Notes: a model not told the origin generated them from the sequence alone. A DNA stretch of 7,490 nucleotides from an uncultured Magnetococcales bacterium (GCA_903913345.1 CAIWLA010000467.1:1-7490); one strand, 5' to 3'. Shown: positions 1-6,640, numbered from the stretch's first letter. Numbers and translations: made by a program.

Positions 1-7
1 ACCCCCA

Positions 8-30
8 CCGGGGGGGATGATCCCCCCCGG
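8..30. repeat. Perfect 10-bp G/C-run inverted repeat (hairpin)
   Basis: Positions 8-17 (CC, seven G, A) pair perfectly with 21-30 (T, seven C, GG) around a 3-nt loop. Runs of five C flank the element at 2-6 and 32-36. It lies about 105 nt beyond the stop of the algC homologue, so it could end or stabilise the 3' end of the minus-strand operon. No T-run follows it on either strand, so it is not a canonical intrinsic terminator. A T-run on the minus strand (complement of about 47-52) lies before the hairpin, not after it. A dispersed intergenic palindrome is an equally good explanation. Confidence 0.6.
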
Positions 31-134
31 ACCCCCGCAATCATTTAAAAAAGAGGGGAGGCGATGCCAGACGGGCCGGTTATGCCTTGTGCGTTGTCTG
101 ACGACCGAAAAAGGGAAGGGGGTGGGCATGGAAT

Positions 135-1532
135 CTAGGCTTCCTGCCATTCGGGCAGGGTTATCCCTTCCTTCGCGAGAATGACGGTCAATTCGGCGAC
201 CAACTGGTGCAGGTGAGCACGGCTTTTGGCCTCGATGCGGGCGACCAGGGCGGGTTGGGTATTGGAGACACGCAGCAACCACCAGCCCTGATCCGTCTGG
301 ACCCGGATCCCATCGATCGCCGAAAAGGGCGTGCCCCGTGCCTCCTGTTCCCGCAGAATCCGCTCCATCACCTGAAACTTGCGGTCATCCGGGCAATGGA
401 GGCGCAACTCCGGGGTGGAAAAGCAGTCGGGCAGGTTTTGCAGTCGTTGCGAGAGGGTTTCCGGTCCGCTGGCGACCAGTTCAATGAGTCGCATGGCGGC
501 GTACAGGGCATCATCGTAGCCCAGGTAGCGGTCGGCAAAAAAGAGGTGTCCGCTCATTTCGCCAGCCAGTGGGGCACCGGTCTCCCGCATTTTGGCCTTG
601 ACCAGGGAGTGGCCGGTCTTCCACATCAGTGGGGAGCCACCCGCTGCGGTCACGGCGTCGAACAGCAACTGGGAACATTTGACATCCCCGATAATGGTGG
701 CTCCGGGTTTCTGCGCCAAAATATCGCGGGCGAAGAGAATCATCAGGCGATCGCCCCAGACGATCCGTCCCGTCTCATCCAAAGCACCGATGCGGTCCCC
801 ATCCCCGTCGAAGGCGATGCCCAGTTCCGCATCGGTCTCCTGCATATGATGCCAGAGGCCCCGCAGATTGTCCGGGATGGTGGGGTCCGGGTGATGGTTG
901 GGAAAGCTTCCATCCACCTCGGCAAACAGCACATCTCCCGATACACCGGGCAGACGGACCAGCATCTCTGGCGCGACCACCCCCGTGACCCCATTGCCGC
1001 AATCCATCGCGACCGTGATGGAGCGGCCCGGTTTGAAATCGGCGAGTATCCGCTGGAGATACCGTTCCAACACCCTTCCCGTTTGGATCTCGCCCGTCTC
1101 CGCCACGGGGAGAACGCCAGCCTCCCACCGTTGGCGAATGGCCTGAATCTCGGCACCATAGACCGATTGATGGTCGCGGACCATTTTCAACCCATTGTAT
1201 TCCGGTGGATTATGGCTTCCGGTCACCATGATGGCGGCATCGGCGGCAAAATGGTGATTGGCAAAATAGAGGGCAGGGGTGGGGACCAGACCACAATCGA
1301 TCACCTGGGCACCGCCTTGGGCCAGACCGTTGATCAATGCCTGGGCCAGGGCGGGTGACGAGTGGCGACCATCCCGACCGGCGACAATGCAGAACGGCCC
1401 CGCCTGGGTGCGGCGGGCGCGCACATGCTGGGCAAAGGCGATTCCCAGCCCGGTCATCAGGGATTCACTCAACTCCTGTCCGGCCAAGCCGCGAATGTCG
1501 TACTCTCGAAAAATATGGGAAATATTATCCAC
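135..1532 (-). CDS. algC: Phosphomannomutase/phosphoglucomutase (AlgC/ManB type)
   Basis: This 465-residue cytosolic enzyme belongs to the alpha-D-phosphohexomutase family. It interconverts hexose-6-phosphate and hexose-1-phosphate (mannose or glucose) through a phosphoserine. The catalytic loop is TGSHNPPEYNG with the phosphoserine at S106. The Mg-binding loop DGDGDR is at 242-247, the sugar-binding loop GEMSGH at 324-329, and the phosphate-binding loop RVSNTQP at 421-427. Length and residue spacing closely match the Pseudomonas dual-specificity PMM/PGM (about 463 residues), and the N-terminus (IFREYDIRG) is typical. The start is GTG at 1532, which overlaps the 3' end of ugd by 8 nt and suggests translational coupling. 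It is the last gene of the galU-ugd-algC run, where it would supply glucose-1-P for GalU; GDP-mannose supply is also possible. A pure ManB-type phosphomannomutase is the alternative; sequence alone cannot settle the sugar preference. Confidence 0.95.
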   Translation of the reverse strand: MDNISHIFREYDIRGLAGQELSESLMTGLGIAFAQHVRARRTQAGPFCIVAGRDGRHSSPALAQALINGLAQGGAQVIDCGLVPTPALYFANHHFAADAAIMVTGSHNPPEYNGLKMVRDHQSVYGAEIQAIRQRWEAGVLPVAETGEIQTGRVLERYLQRILADFKPGRSITVAMDCGNGVTGVVAPEMLVRLPGVSGDVLFAEVDGSFPNHHPDPTIPDNLRGLWHHMQETDAELGIAFDGDGDRIGALDETGRIVWGDRLMILFARDILAQKPGATIIGDVKCSQLLFDAVTAAGGSPLMWKTGHSLVKAKMRETGAPLAGEMSGHLFFADRYLGYDDALYAAMRLIELVASGPETLSQRLQNLPDCFSTPELRLHCPDDRKFQVMERILREQEARGTPFSAIDGIRVQTDQGWWLLRVSNTQPALVARIEAKSRAHLHQLVAELTVILAKEGITLPEWQEA

Positions 1533-2844
1533 GACCTACCCCTACATAGTGAAAACCGGCCTGCCGCATGGCCTCCGGGACATAGACATTGCGCAGATCG
1601 CAAAAGAGATAGAGACCATCCTCGCGCGGGCGCATGGTCGCCTGGATCCGTGCCATATCCAGGTTGCGGAATTGATTCCACTCCGCCAGGAGGACAACGG
1701 CATCGGCCCCCTGACAGGCATCGTAGGCATCGGTTCGATAATCCAGATCGGGCAGATGCCGACGGGCGGAGGGGATCCCTTCGGGGTCGAAGGCCTGAAT
1801 GCGTACCCCCTGTTGGATCAAGGCGGGCAGAATGGTCAATGCCGGGGCATCCCGCATGTCGTCGGTATTGGGCTTGAAGGTCAGCCCCAGCACGGCCACG
1901 GTGGCACCCTGGAGACGATCGCCCAGTGCCCGGACGATTTTGGTGACCATCCGCTGTTTTTGGGCCTCATTGGCGGTGATGACGGCCTCCACCACCGTGA
2001 CGGGTTCACCGTATTGGGTGGCTGTACGCGCCAACGCCAGGGTATCCTTTGGAAAACAGGAGCCGCCATAACCCGGACCGGGATGCAAAAATTTGCCGCC
2101 TATCCGCCGGTCCAGACCCATTCCCTTGGCCACCCCATGCGCATCCGCGCCGACCGCTTCGCACAGATTGGCGATTTGATTGATAAAGGTGATCTTGGTG
2201 GCCAGAAAGGCATTGGCGGCATATTTGGTCAATTCCGCCGTGACAATATTGGTGACCAGGATGGGGGTTTCGATCAGGTAGAGGGGCCGATAGACGGAGC
2301 GCAAGAGGGCCTCTGCCCGGGCCTCTTCCACGCCGATCACCACCCGGTCGGGTCGCATGAAATCCTCGATGGCCGACCCTTCGCGCAAAAATTCCGGGTT
2401 GGAGGCGACGGCAAAGTCGGCCTCCGGGTTGGTGGTGCGAATGATTTCAGCCACTTGGGTGCTGGTACCGACCGGGACGGTGGATTTGGTGACGACAACG
2501 GTAAATTTTTTGATATGGCTGGCTATCTGGCGGGCGGCCTCGAAGACATAGCGCAGGTCCGCCGCGCCATCGCCCCGCCGTTCCGGGGTGCCGACCGCGA
2601 TAAAGACCACCTCGCTTTGGCGCACCGGTTCTGCCAGGTGGGTGGTAAAGTGCAGTCGGCCAGCCGAGCTGTTGCGTTCGATCAGTATATTCAATCCGGG
2701 TTCAAAGATGGGAATTTCACCCCGCTGCAAACGAGCAATTTTGTCGGCATCATTGTCCACACAGGTGACATCGACGCCAAACTCCGAAAAACAGGCCCCG
2801 GAAACCAGCCCGACATATCCTGCACCGATGATGGTAATACGCAT
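1525..2844 (-). CDS. ugd: UDP-glucose 6-dehydrogenase
   Basis: This 439-residue NAD-dependent enzyme oxidises UDP-glucose to UDP-glucuronate in two steps in the cytosol. The N-terminal Rossmann domain opens with the dinucleotide motif GAGYVGL (7-13). VGTP is at 84-87, the STVPVGT segment at 121-127 and NPEFLREG at 149-156. The central helix ELTKYAANAFLATKI contains K207 and N211. The catalytic cysteine is C263 in GYGGSCFPKD (258-267). The C-terminal UDP-binding domain contains LGLTFKPNTDDMRDAP (319-334). Length is normal for bacterial Ugd/TuaD/RkpK. The ATG at 2844 is preceded by an AGCAGG-like ribosome site. It lies 24 nt after the galU stop and overlaps algC by 8 nt, so the three are almost certainly one operon. 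Related UDP-ManNAc dehydrogenases (WecC) share the fold, but the motifs and the GalU neighbour favour UDP-glucose. Confidence 0.96.
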   Translation of the reverse strand: MRITIIGAGYVGLVSGACFSEFGVDVTCVDNDADKIARLQRGEIPIFEPGLNILIERNSSAGRLHFTTHLAEPVRQSEVVFIAVGTPERRGDGAADLRYVFEAARQIASHIKKFTVVVTKSTVPVGTSTQVAEIIRTTNPEADFAVASNPEFLREGSAIEDFMRPDRVVIGVEEARAEALLRSVYRPLYLIETPILVTNIVTAELTKYAANAFLATKITFINQIANLCEAVGADAHGVAKGMGLDRRIGGKFLHPGPGYGGSCFPKDTLALARTATQYGEPVTVVEAVITANEAQKQRMVTKIVRALGDRLQGATVAVLGLTFKPNTDDMRDAPALTILPALIQQGVRIQAFDPEGIPSARRHLPDLDYRTDAYDACQGADAVVLLAEWNQFRNLDMARIQATMRPREDGLYLFCDLRNVYVPEAMRQAGFHYVGVGRG

Positions 2845-2868
2845 ATGACCTGCTCTTTATATAGTGGG

Positions 2869-3777
2869 TTAGGGTGAGGTTTGCGCCGTCCAGTGGGTCA
2901 ACTGTTCGTGGAGGAAGGGGAGCAGACGCTCCCGCATCTCGTGCTGCTCCAGGGCCAGAGCCAGATTGGCCATCTGGAATCCCACCTTGTCGCCACAATC
3001 AAAACGGGTGCCCTGGAAACGAAAGCCGTAGAGGGGATGGTCCTGCATCAGGAGGGCCATGGCATCGGTCAATTGCACCTCGCCGCCGGCACCGGTCTTT
3101 TTCTGGCCCAGCAGGTCAAAAATTTCCGGCCTCAGAATGTAGCGGCCAATGATGGCCAACCGGGAGGGGGCATCGTGCGGGGCCGGTTTTTCCACCAACC
3201 CCTTGGCCTGGACCAGACGCCCCGTGGTATCGGCCTGGGCCACCGGATCCAGAATGCCATACTTATGGGTCTCTTTCTGGGCAACGGTCATGATGGCCAC
3301 CATGGAATGGTGCTGGTGTTCAAATTCGTCGCACATCTGCTGCATGATCGGTGGTGCCCCTTCTTTCGGCCAAACCAGATCATCGGGCAACAGGACGGCA
3401 AAGGGGAGATCACCCACCAGGTGCCGGGCACACCAGACGGCATGTCCCAGCCCCAACGGTTCATTCTGGCGGGTGAAGAGCAGACAGCCGGGGGTTGGCA
3501 CCAGCGATCGGATCTGTTGCAGAAGCCCTTCCCGTTTGCGTTCCCGCAACGCCCCCTCCAGTTCCGGGACATAGTCAAAATGGTCAGCGAGCATCTCTTT
3601 GCCCCGTCCGGTGACAAAAATGATGCGCTCAATGCCCGCTGCGAGGGCCTCTTCCACGGCATACTGGATCAGAGGTTTGTCGACCACAGTCAACATTTCT
3701 TTGGGCATGGCCTTGGTGGCGGGCAGAAAACGGGTGCCCAAACCAGCGACAGGGATAACAGCGGTGCGAGGTCTCAT
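2869..3777 (-). CDS. galU: UTP-glucose-1-phosphate uridylyltransferase
   Basis: The enzyme makes UDP-glucose and pyrophosphate from UTP and glucose-1-phosphate; its product feeds the adjacent ugd. From the ATG at 3777 the protein has 302 residues, a typical GalU length. It shows the nucleotide-binding loop VAGLGTRFLPATKAMPKEML near the N-terminus, LLPDD (metal-binding aspartates, about residues 129-133), LVEKP (about 194-198), GRYIL, GGEVQLTDA and the C-terminal FDCGDKVGF. An in-frame GTG at 3813 would add 12 residues (DRHSLGLIKNR after the initiator). I prefer ATG 3777 because family N-termini begin just before the AVIPVAGLGTR segment and because the GTG lies only 9 nt past a strong hairpin. 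Neither start has a clear Shine-Dalgarno sequence, so the start is less certain than the identity. It is the first gene of the UDP-glucuronate unit. Confidence 0.96.
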   Translation of the reverse strand: MRPRTAVIPVAGLGTRFLPATKAMPKEMLTVVDKPLIQYAVEEALAAGIERIIFVTGRGKEMLADHFDYVPELEGALRERKREGLLQQIRSLVPTPGCLLFTRQNEPLGLGHAVWCARHLVGDLPFAVLLPDDLVWPKEGAPPIMQQMCDEFEHQHHSMVAIMTVAQKETHKYGILDPVAQADTTGRLVQAKGLVEKPAPHDAPSRLAIIGRYILRPEIFDLLGQKKTGAGGEVQLTDAMALLMQDHPLYGFRFQGTRFDCGDKVGFQMANLALALEQHEMRERLLPFLHEQLTHWTAQTSP

Positions 3778-3822
3778 CCGGTTTTTGATCAATCCCAAAG
3801 AGTGACGATCCACATTCCAGGC

Positions 3823-3848
3823 GCGGCGGCCGCTGGGGTGGCCGCCGC
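3823..3848 (-). promoter_or_regulatory. GC-rich hairpin between cytochrome gene and galU
   Basis: A perfect 9-bp, all-G/C inverted repeat pairs 3823-3831 (GCGGCGGCC) with 3840-3848 around an 8-nt loop. On the minus strand it falls after the cytochrome stop and before galU. No U-run follows, so a simple intrinsic terminator is unlikely. An mRNA-stabilising or attenuating stem that sets the ratio of cytochrome to galU transcript is possible. The pairing is seen directly; the function is inference. Confidence 0.45.
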
Positions 3849-3870
3849 CGAAAGGGGGTGTGGTGGTGGG

Positions 3871-4272
3871 TTAATTGTTTTTCGCGCCCTGGTTCACCCA
3901 GTTGCGCAACACCTGAATTTCGCAGGGGGTGAGACGTTTGCGATTGTGCGGCATCCGAATACCGGCCCGGCCCTCCACGAGGACGTTCAAATTGCTCACC
4001 ATGGCATTGCCTGGGACGATGACCGAACCAAAGCGGGTGCCTTTCATGAGGCCGTCATAGCTTTCCAGATTGAGTCCGCTGTAGGCCACGCCCGGACCAT
4101 CCGCGCGGTGACACTCCAGACAGCGATATTGCAGGATGGGTTGCACATCGTTTTTGAAGCTGACCAGAGAGCTTTCTTCCGCGTACCCGTTGGCAACGAG
4201 CAGCAGGCAGGAGGCCAGGAAGGCACCTGTCCACCCCAGTATTTTGCCCGTTTTGCCTGAATCTCTATGCAT
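3871..4272 (-). CDS. Small secreted c-type cytochrome
   Basis: This is a 133-residue precursor. A basic N-terminus (residues 1-10) precedes a hydrophobic segment (about 11-27), then a probable signal peptidase I site after NGYA (A31). C22 in LASC also resembles a lipobox, so lipidation cannot be excluded. The mature part has a single heme-attachment motif CLECH (C51, C54, H55) after FKNDVQPILQYR, and M107 in RMPHNRKRL is a candidate distal ligand. The overall pattern (DVQPIL..C..CH...GLNL.SY..L..G...GSVIVPG...S.L...MP......L...E...L.NWV..GA) matches the periplasmic monoheme domain often called the Planctomycete-type cytochrome c domain, which is widespread in proteobacteria. The start at 4272 is chosen because AAGGAG lies 6 nt upstream; an in-frame ATG at 4293 would add 7 residues and place that ribosome site inside the gene. 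Redox partner and role are unknown. Confidence 0.88.
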   Translation of the reverse strand: MHRDSGKTGKILGWTGAFLASCLLLVANGYAEESSLVSFKNDVQPILQYRCLECHRADGPGVAYSGLNLESYDGLMKGTRFGSVIVPGNAMVSNLNVLVEGRAGIRMPHNRKRLTPCEIQVLRNWVNQGAKNN

Positions 4273-4278
4273 CTGTTT

Positions 4279-4284
4279 CTCCTT
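4279..4284 (-). promoter_or_regulatory. Ribosome binding site deciding the cytochrome start
   Basis: AAGGAG on the minus strand is separated by 6 nt from the ATG at 4272. It is the best Shine-Dalgarno match in the minus-strand cluster. It favours 4272 over the in-frame ATG at 4293, which has no comparable site upstream. Confidence 0.75.
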
Positions 4285-4301
4285 CGGTCTCATCGATCGA
4301 T

Positions 4302-4339
4302 GCCCTTGCGGGAAGGGCGTTGCCTCCAGCGGTGCTGGA
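4302..4339 (-). promoter_or_regulatory. Two short hairpins in the leader of the cytochrome gene
   Basis: Two perfect 6-bp stems lie side by side. One pairs 4302-4307 with 4313-4318 (GCCCTT/AAGGGC, 5-nt loop); the other pairs 4325-4330 with 4334-4339 (TCCAGC/GCTGGA, 3-nt loop). A 12-bp palindrome, CATCGATCGATG, abuts them at 4291-4302. They sit between the stop of the phosphodiesterase gene (4363) and the cytochrome start. They could separate the two transcription units or structure a leader. Neither has a U-run, so terminator function is weakly supported. Confidence 0.35.
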
Positions 4340-4361
4340 ATCCGAACACCAGTCGTTGTGC

Positions 4362-4390
4362 ATTATAACGGCTTTTTTTCCTGAAGAAAA
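4362..4390 (-). promoter_or_regulatory. Candidate promoter for the cytochrome/galU cluster
   Basis: A perfect TATAAT -10 hexamer reads on the minus strand at 4367-4362, overlapping the TAA stop of the phosphodiesterase gene. The best -35 at 17-bp spacing is poor (TTTTCT, 3 of 6), and an A-tract lies between the two. If used, transcription would begin near 4355 and give an 80-nt leader with the two hairpins. This rests on motif matching only. Confidence 0.35.
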
Positions 4391-6480
4391 CGGACAAAAG
4401 CATCAGCGGGCAGGGGTCGGCTGTAGAAAAACCCCTGAATTTCATCGGTGCAATTTTCTGCCATGAAATCCCACTGTTCTTGTGTTTCCACCCCCTCGGC
4501 CACCACCTGCATGCGCAGACTCTTGCCCATGGCGATGATGGCGCGGACGATGGCCATGTCGTCGGTCTGATGGGGCAGATCGCGGATGAAGGAGCGATCA
4601 ATCTTGATGGTCTGGATGGGAAACCGCTTCAAATAGCTCAGCGAGGAGTAGCCCGTTCCAAAGTCGTCCATGGCGATGGAGAGACCCAGGGAACGCAGTT
4701 GGGTCAGGGTCTGGATGGCCTCTTCCACATTGTCCACCATCATGCTTTCGGTGATCTCCAGTTCCAGTGCCTCGACGGGCAAGCCGGTCTCCTGCAACGT
4801 TCGGGCAACCATGGTGTAGAGATCCGGTTGCCGGAATTGCCGGGCAGAGAGGTTGACGGCCACTTTCAGCGGGCCATGCCCGGCCTCCAGCCAGGCCTGG
4901 GTCTGACGACAGGCCGTGGCCAGAATCCACTCCCCCATGGGAATCACCAGACCGCTCTCTTCCGCCACCGGTATGAACTCGCCCGGTGAAATCATGCCGG
5001 ATTGGGGATGGTTCCAGCGGACCAGGGCCTCCATGCCGATGATGCGGCGGCTCGCGACCTCCACCTTGGGTTGATAGTGCAAGACGAATTCCTGGTTATC
5101 CAGGGCGGAGCGTAAATTTTTTTCCAGCAGCAACCGTCGGTCCACCTGTTCGCCCATCGTCGGCTTGTAAAACTGGTAGGTGTCGCGCCCGCTGTTTTTG
5201 GACCGTGTCAGGGCAATCTCCGCATTTTTGATGAGGGAGAGGGGTTGATCGCCATCGTCGGGATAGAGGGTGATGCCGATGCTGACGGTGATGAACAACT
5301 CCGTCTGCTCAATGATGAAGGGTTTGGCGATGGCCTTGACCAGTTTGTTGACGACCACCAGGGCATCTTCCGGTTGTCGGATCTCCCGCAGGATGAAGGC
5401 GAAGGCATCGCCGCCCATGCGGGCCAGGGTATCGCCATCGCGGATAAACTCCCGCAGTCGTCCCGCAATCTCCTGGAGCAGCTGATCGCCACGGATATGG
5501 CCCAAGTGGTTGTTGATATTCTGGAAACGATCGACATCAAAAAACAGGACCAACAGGCGGGTGTTGCTGCGACTGGCATGACCGATGGCCTGGGAGAGGC
5601 GGTCCATGAACAACTCCCGGTTGGGCAGACCGGTCAGGGTATCGTGTTGACCGGCATAGTACAGGGCCTGGTCTCTGGCCTGGAGGGGTGAGAGATCGTG
5701 GAAGACGCTGATATAGCGATTGGTCTCTCCCGTTTGATCGCGAATGGCGGTGATGGTGGCAAATTGGGGATAGGCCTCGCCGTTTTTGCGCCGATTCCAG
5801 AGTTCCCCCTTCCAATGGCCCTGATCGGTAATCTTCTTCCACATGTTTTTGTAAAAGGTGGCGTCCTGGCGATCGGAACGCAACAGACGGGGGGTTTGGC
5901 CGACGGCCTCCTCGGCGGAAAAGCCGGTGATGGTGCTGAAAGCCGGATTGACGGAGAGAATGATCCCCTCCGGGCTGGTAATCATCACCCCTTCCACGGC
6001 ATGTTCCAGGACCATCTTGGTAATATTCAACTGCCCTTCCGCCTCGGCCAGGGCACCTTCAAAGACGCTGGTCGCCATTTTGAGACGGTCTTCGGTATCC
6101 TGTTTTTGGCGGGACAACCGCTGGATGGTGAGCAGATCGCGAAAGCCCCGCAGGGCGATGGTGACCGCGCTGATGAGCTTTTGGCTGGTGAGTTCGGTCT
6201 TTTCCCGATAGTCGTTGATGTCGTATTCGGCGATGACCTTGAATTCGGGGGCCTGTCCAGCCTGACCGGTGCGCAGGATGATGCGTACCAGGTGGTTCTG
6301 GAGGCCGTCCCGGACATGGCGGACCAACATCAGACCGGCGTCATCCGTCTCCATCACCACATCCAGCAACAGCACGGCGGTTTCCGGGTGTTCCGCCATC
6401 AATGCCTGTGCCTCTGTGCCGGAATAGGCGTGCAGAAAGGCGACGGACTGGTGGTCAAACCGAAGATCGCGCAACACCAA
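4363..6480 (-). CDS. c-di-GMP phosphodiesterase: receiver (part)-PAS-GGDAF-EAL, 5' end lost by frameshift
   Basis: The open part encodes 705 residues from a nominal TTG at 6480. Residues 1-100 are the distal two thirds of a response-regulator receiver: phospho-acceptor D40 in VLLLDVVMETDDAG, conserved T71, and K94 in YREKTEL. A helical linker (about 115-150) leads to a PAS/PAC sensor (about 150-265). The GGDEF domain (about 270-435) is degenerate. Its signature is GGDAF (356-360) with alanine for the metal-binding glutamate, and FDVDRFQNINN replaces the usual FDxDxFKxIND, although the RxxD inhibitory site (R347-D350) is kept. The EAL domain (about 450-705) looks active: EALVRW (484-489), NLSARQF (543-549), LEITES (574-579), DDFGTGYSS (605-613), KIDRSFI (626-632), AEGVET (661-666) and QGFFYSRPL. 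The expected role is c-di-GMP hydrolysis, probably modulated by phosphorylation, PAS ligand or GTP. The true start lies upstream at 6640, out of frame; see the next entry. Confidence 0.88.
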   Translation of the reverse strand: MVLRDLRFDHQSVAFLHAYSGTEAQALMAEHPETAVLLLDVVMETDDAGLMLVRHVRDGLQNHLVRIILRTGQAGQAPEFKVIAEYDINDYREKTELTSQKLISAVTIALRGFRDLLTIQRLSRQKQDTEDRLKMATSVFEGALAEAEGQLNITKMVLEHAVEGVMITSPEGIILSVNPAFSTITGFSAEEAVGQTPRLLRSDRQDATFYKNMWKKITDQGHWKGELWNRRKNGEAYPQFATITAIRDQTGETNRYISVFHDLSPLQARDQALYYAGQHDTLTGLPNRELFMDRLSQAIGHASRSNTRLLVLFFDVDRFQNINNHLGHIRGDQLLQEIAGRLREFIRDGDTLARMGGDAFAFILREIRQPEDALVVVNKLVKAIAKPFIIEQTELFITVSIGITLYPDDGDQPLSLIKNAEIALTRSKNSGRDTYQFYKPTMGEQVDRRLLLEKNLRSALDNQEFVLHYQPKVEVASRRIIGMEALVRWNHPQSGMISPGEFIPVAEESGLVIPMGEWILATACRQTQAWLEAGHGPLKVAVNLSARQFRQPDLYTMVARTLQETGLPVEALELEITESMMVDNVEEAIQTLTQLRSLGLSIAMDDFGTGYSSLSYLKRFPIQTIKIDRSFIRDLPHQTDDMAIVRAIIAMGKSLRMQVVAEGVETQEQWDFMAENCTDEIQGFFYSRPLPADAFVRFLQEKKPL

Positions 6481-6640
6481 TCGGGGTCAGTTTATGCACA
6501 TCCTCATCGTCATCGACAATCATGATGATCCAAGGGGTGTCGCCTGGATGGGTGGTGGCGCGCCCAGAAACCCCTGTTCCGCCCACGGGGTGGGGTGGGG
6601 TGGCGGGTGCGACCAGTGACTCTTCCTGCCTGTCCGTCAT
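6455..6640 (-). pseudogene. N-terminal receiver fragment of the same phosphodiesterase, out of frame
   Basis: From ATG 6640 this frame encodes a 35-residue Pro/Gly/Thr-rich leader, then PWIIMIVDDDEDVHKLT. That is the first strand and acidic pocket (D43, D44) of a receiver domain. It then runs into out-of-frame sequence and stops at 6455. The following receiver sequence (LVLRDLRFDHQ) lies in the next frame, starting at 6480. Deleting one base from the GGGG run at 6483-6486 gives DVHKLTRLVLRDLRFDH, the pattern expected for this receiver family, and a single 758-residue protein spanning 6640-4363. Either the gene is inactivated here or the consensus carries a homopolymer error. No slippery heptamer is evident for programmed frameshifting. 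The ribosome site upstream of 6640 is weak. Confidence 0.82.
6587..6607 (+). repeat. G-tract tandem repeat, potential G-quadruplex
   Basis: Three GGGG tracts each separated by a single T (6587-6590, 6592-6595, 6597-6600) are followed by GGG at 6605-6607. This meets the usual four-tract rule for an intramolecular G-quadruplex. It lies 34-54 nt inside the phosphodiesterase gene, on the template strand, and encodes the Pro-rich leader (ATPPHPVG). The pattern is seen directly; folding and any effect on transcription are inference. Confidence 0.45.

Noticed and set aside
1..48. Possible C-terminal tail of a plus-strand gene ending at TAA 46-48
   Set aside because: The frame reads only Pro/Gly/Asp from the G/C runs of the hairpin; nothing supports coding.
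47..134. Intrinsic terminator for algC using the T-run on the minus strand (complement of about 47-52)
   Set aside because: No convincing stem precedes the T-run on the minus strand; the strong hairpin at 8-30 comes after it.
207..1358. 383-codon open frame antisense to algC
   Set aside because: It is a shadow of the phosphohexomutase gene, whose four active-site loops are all in the minus-strand frame.
1279..2877. 532-codon open frame on the plus strand, antisense to ugd
   Set aside because: It exactly mirrors the ugd coding region, has low-complexity Gly/Asp-rich composition with no recognisable motif, and is explained by the GC-biased codon use of the real gene.
2881..4260. 459-codon open frame on the plus strand, antisense to galU and the cytochrome gene
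   Set aside because: It spans two genuine opposite-strand genes with clear family motifs; its own translation shows no domain.
5698..6525. 275-codon open frame antisense to the PAS/receiver region
   Set aside because: It has no motif of its own; the minus strand carries clear PAS and receiver sequence here.
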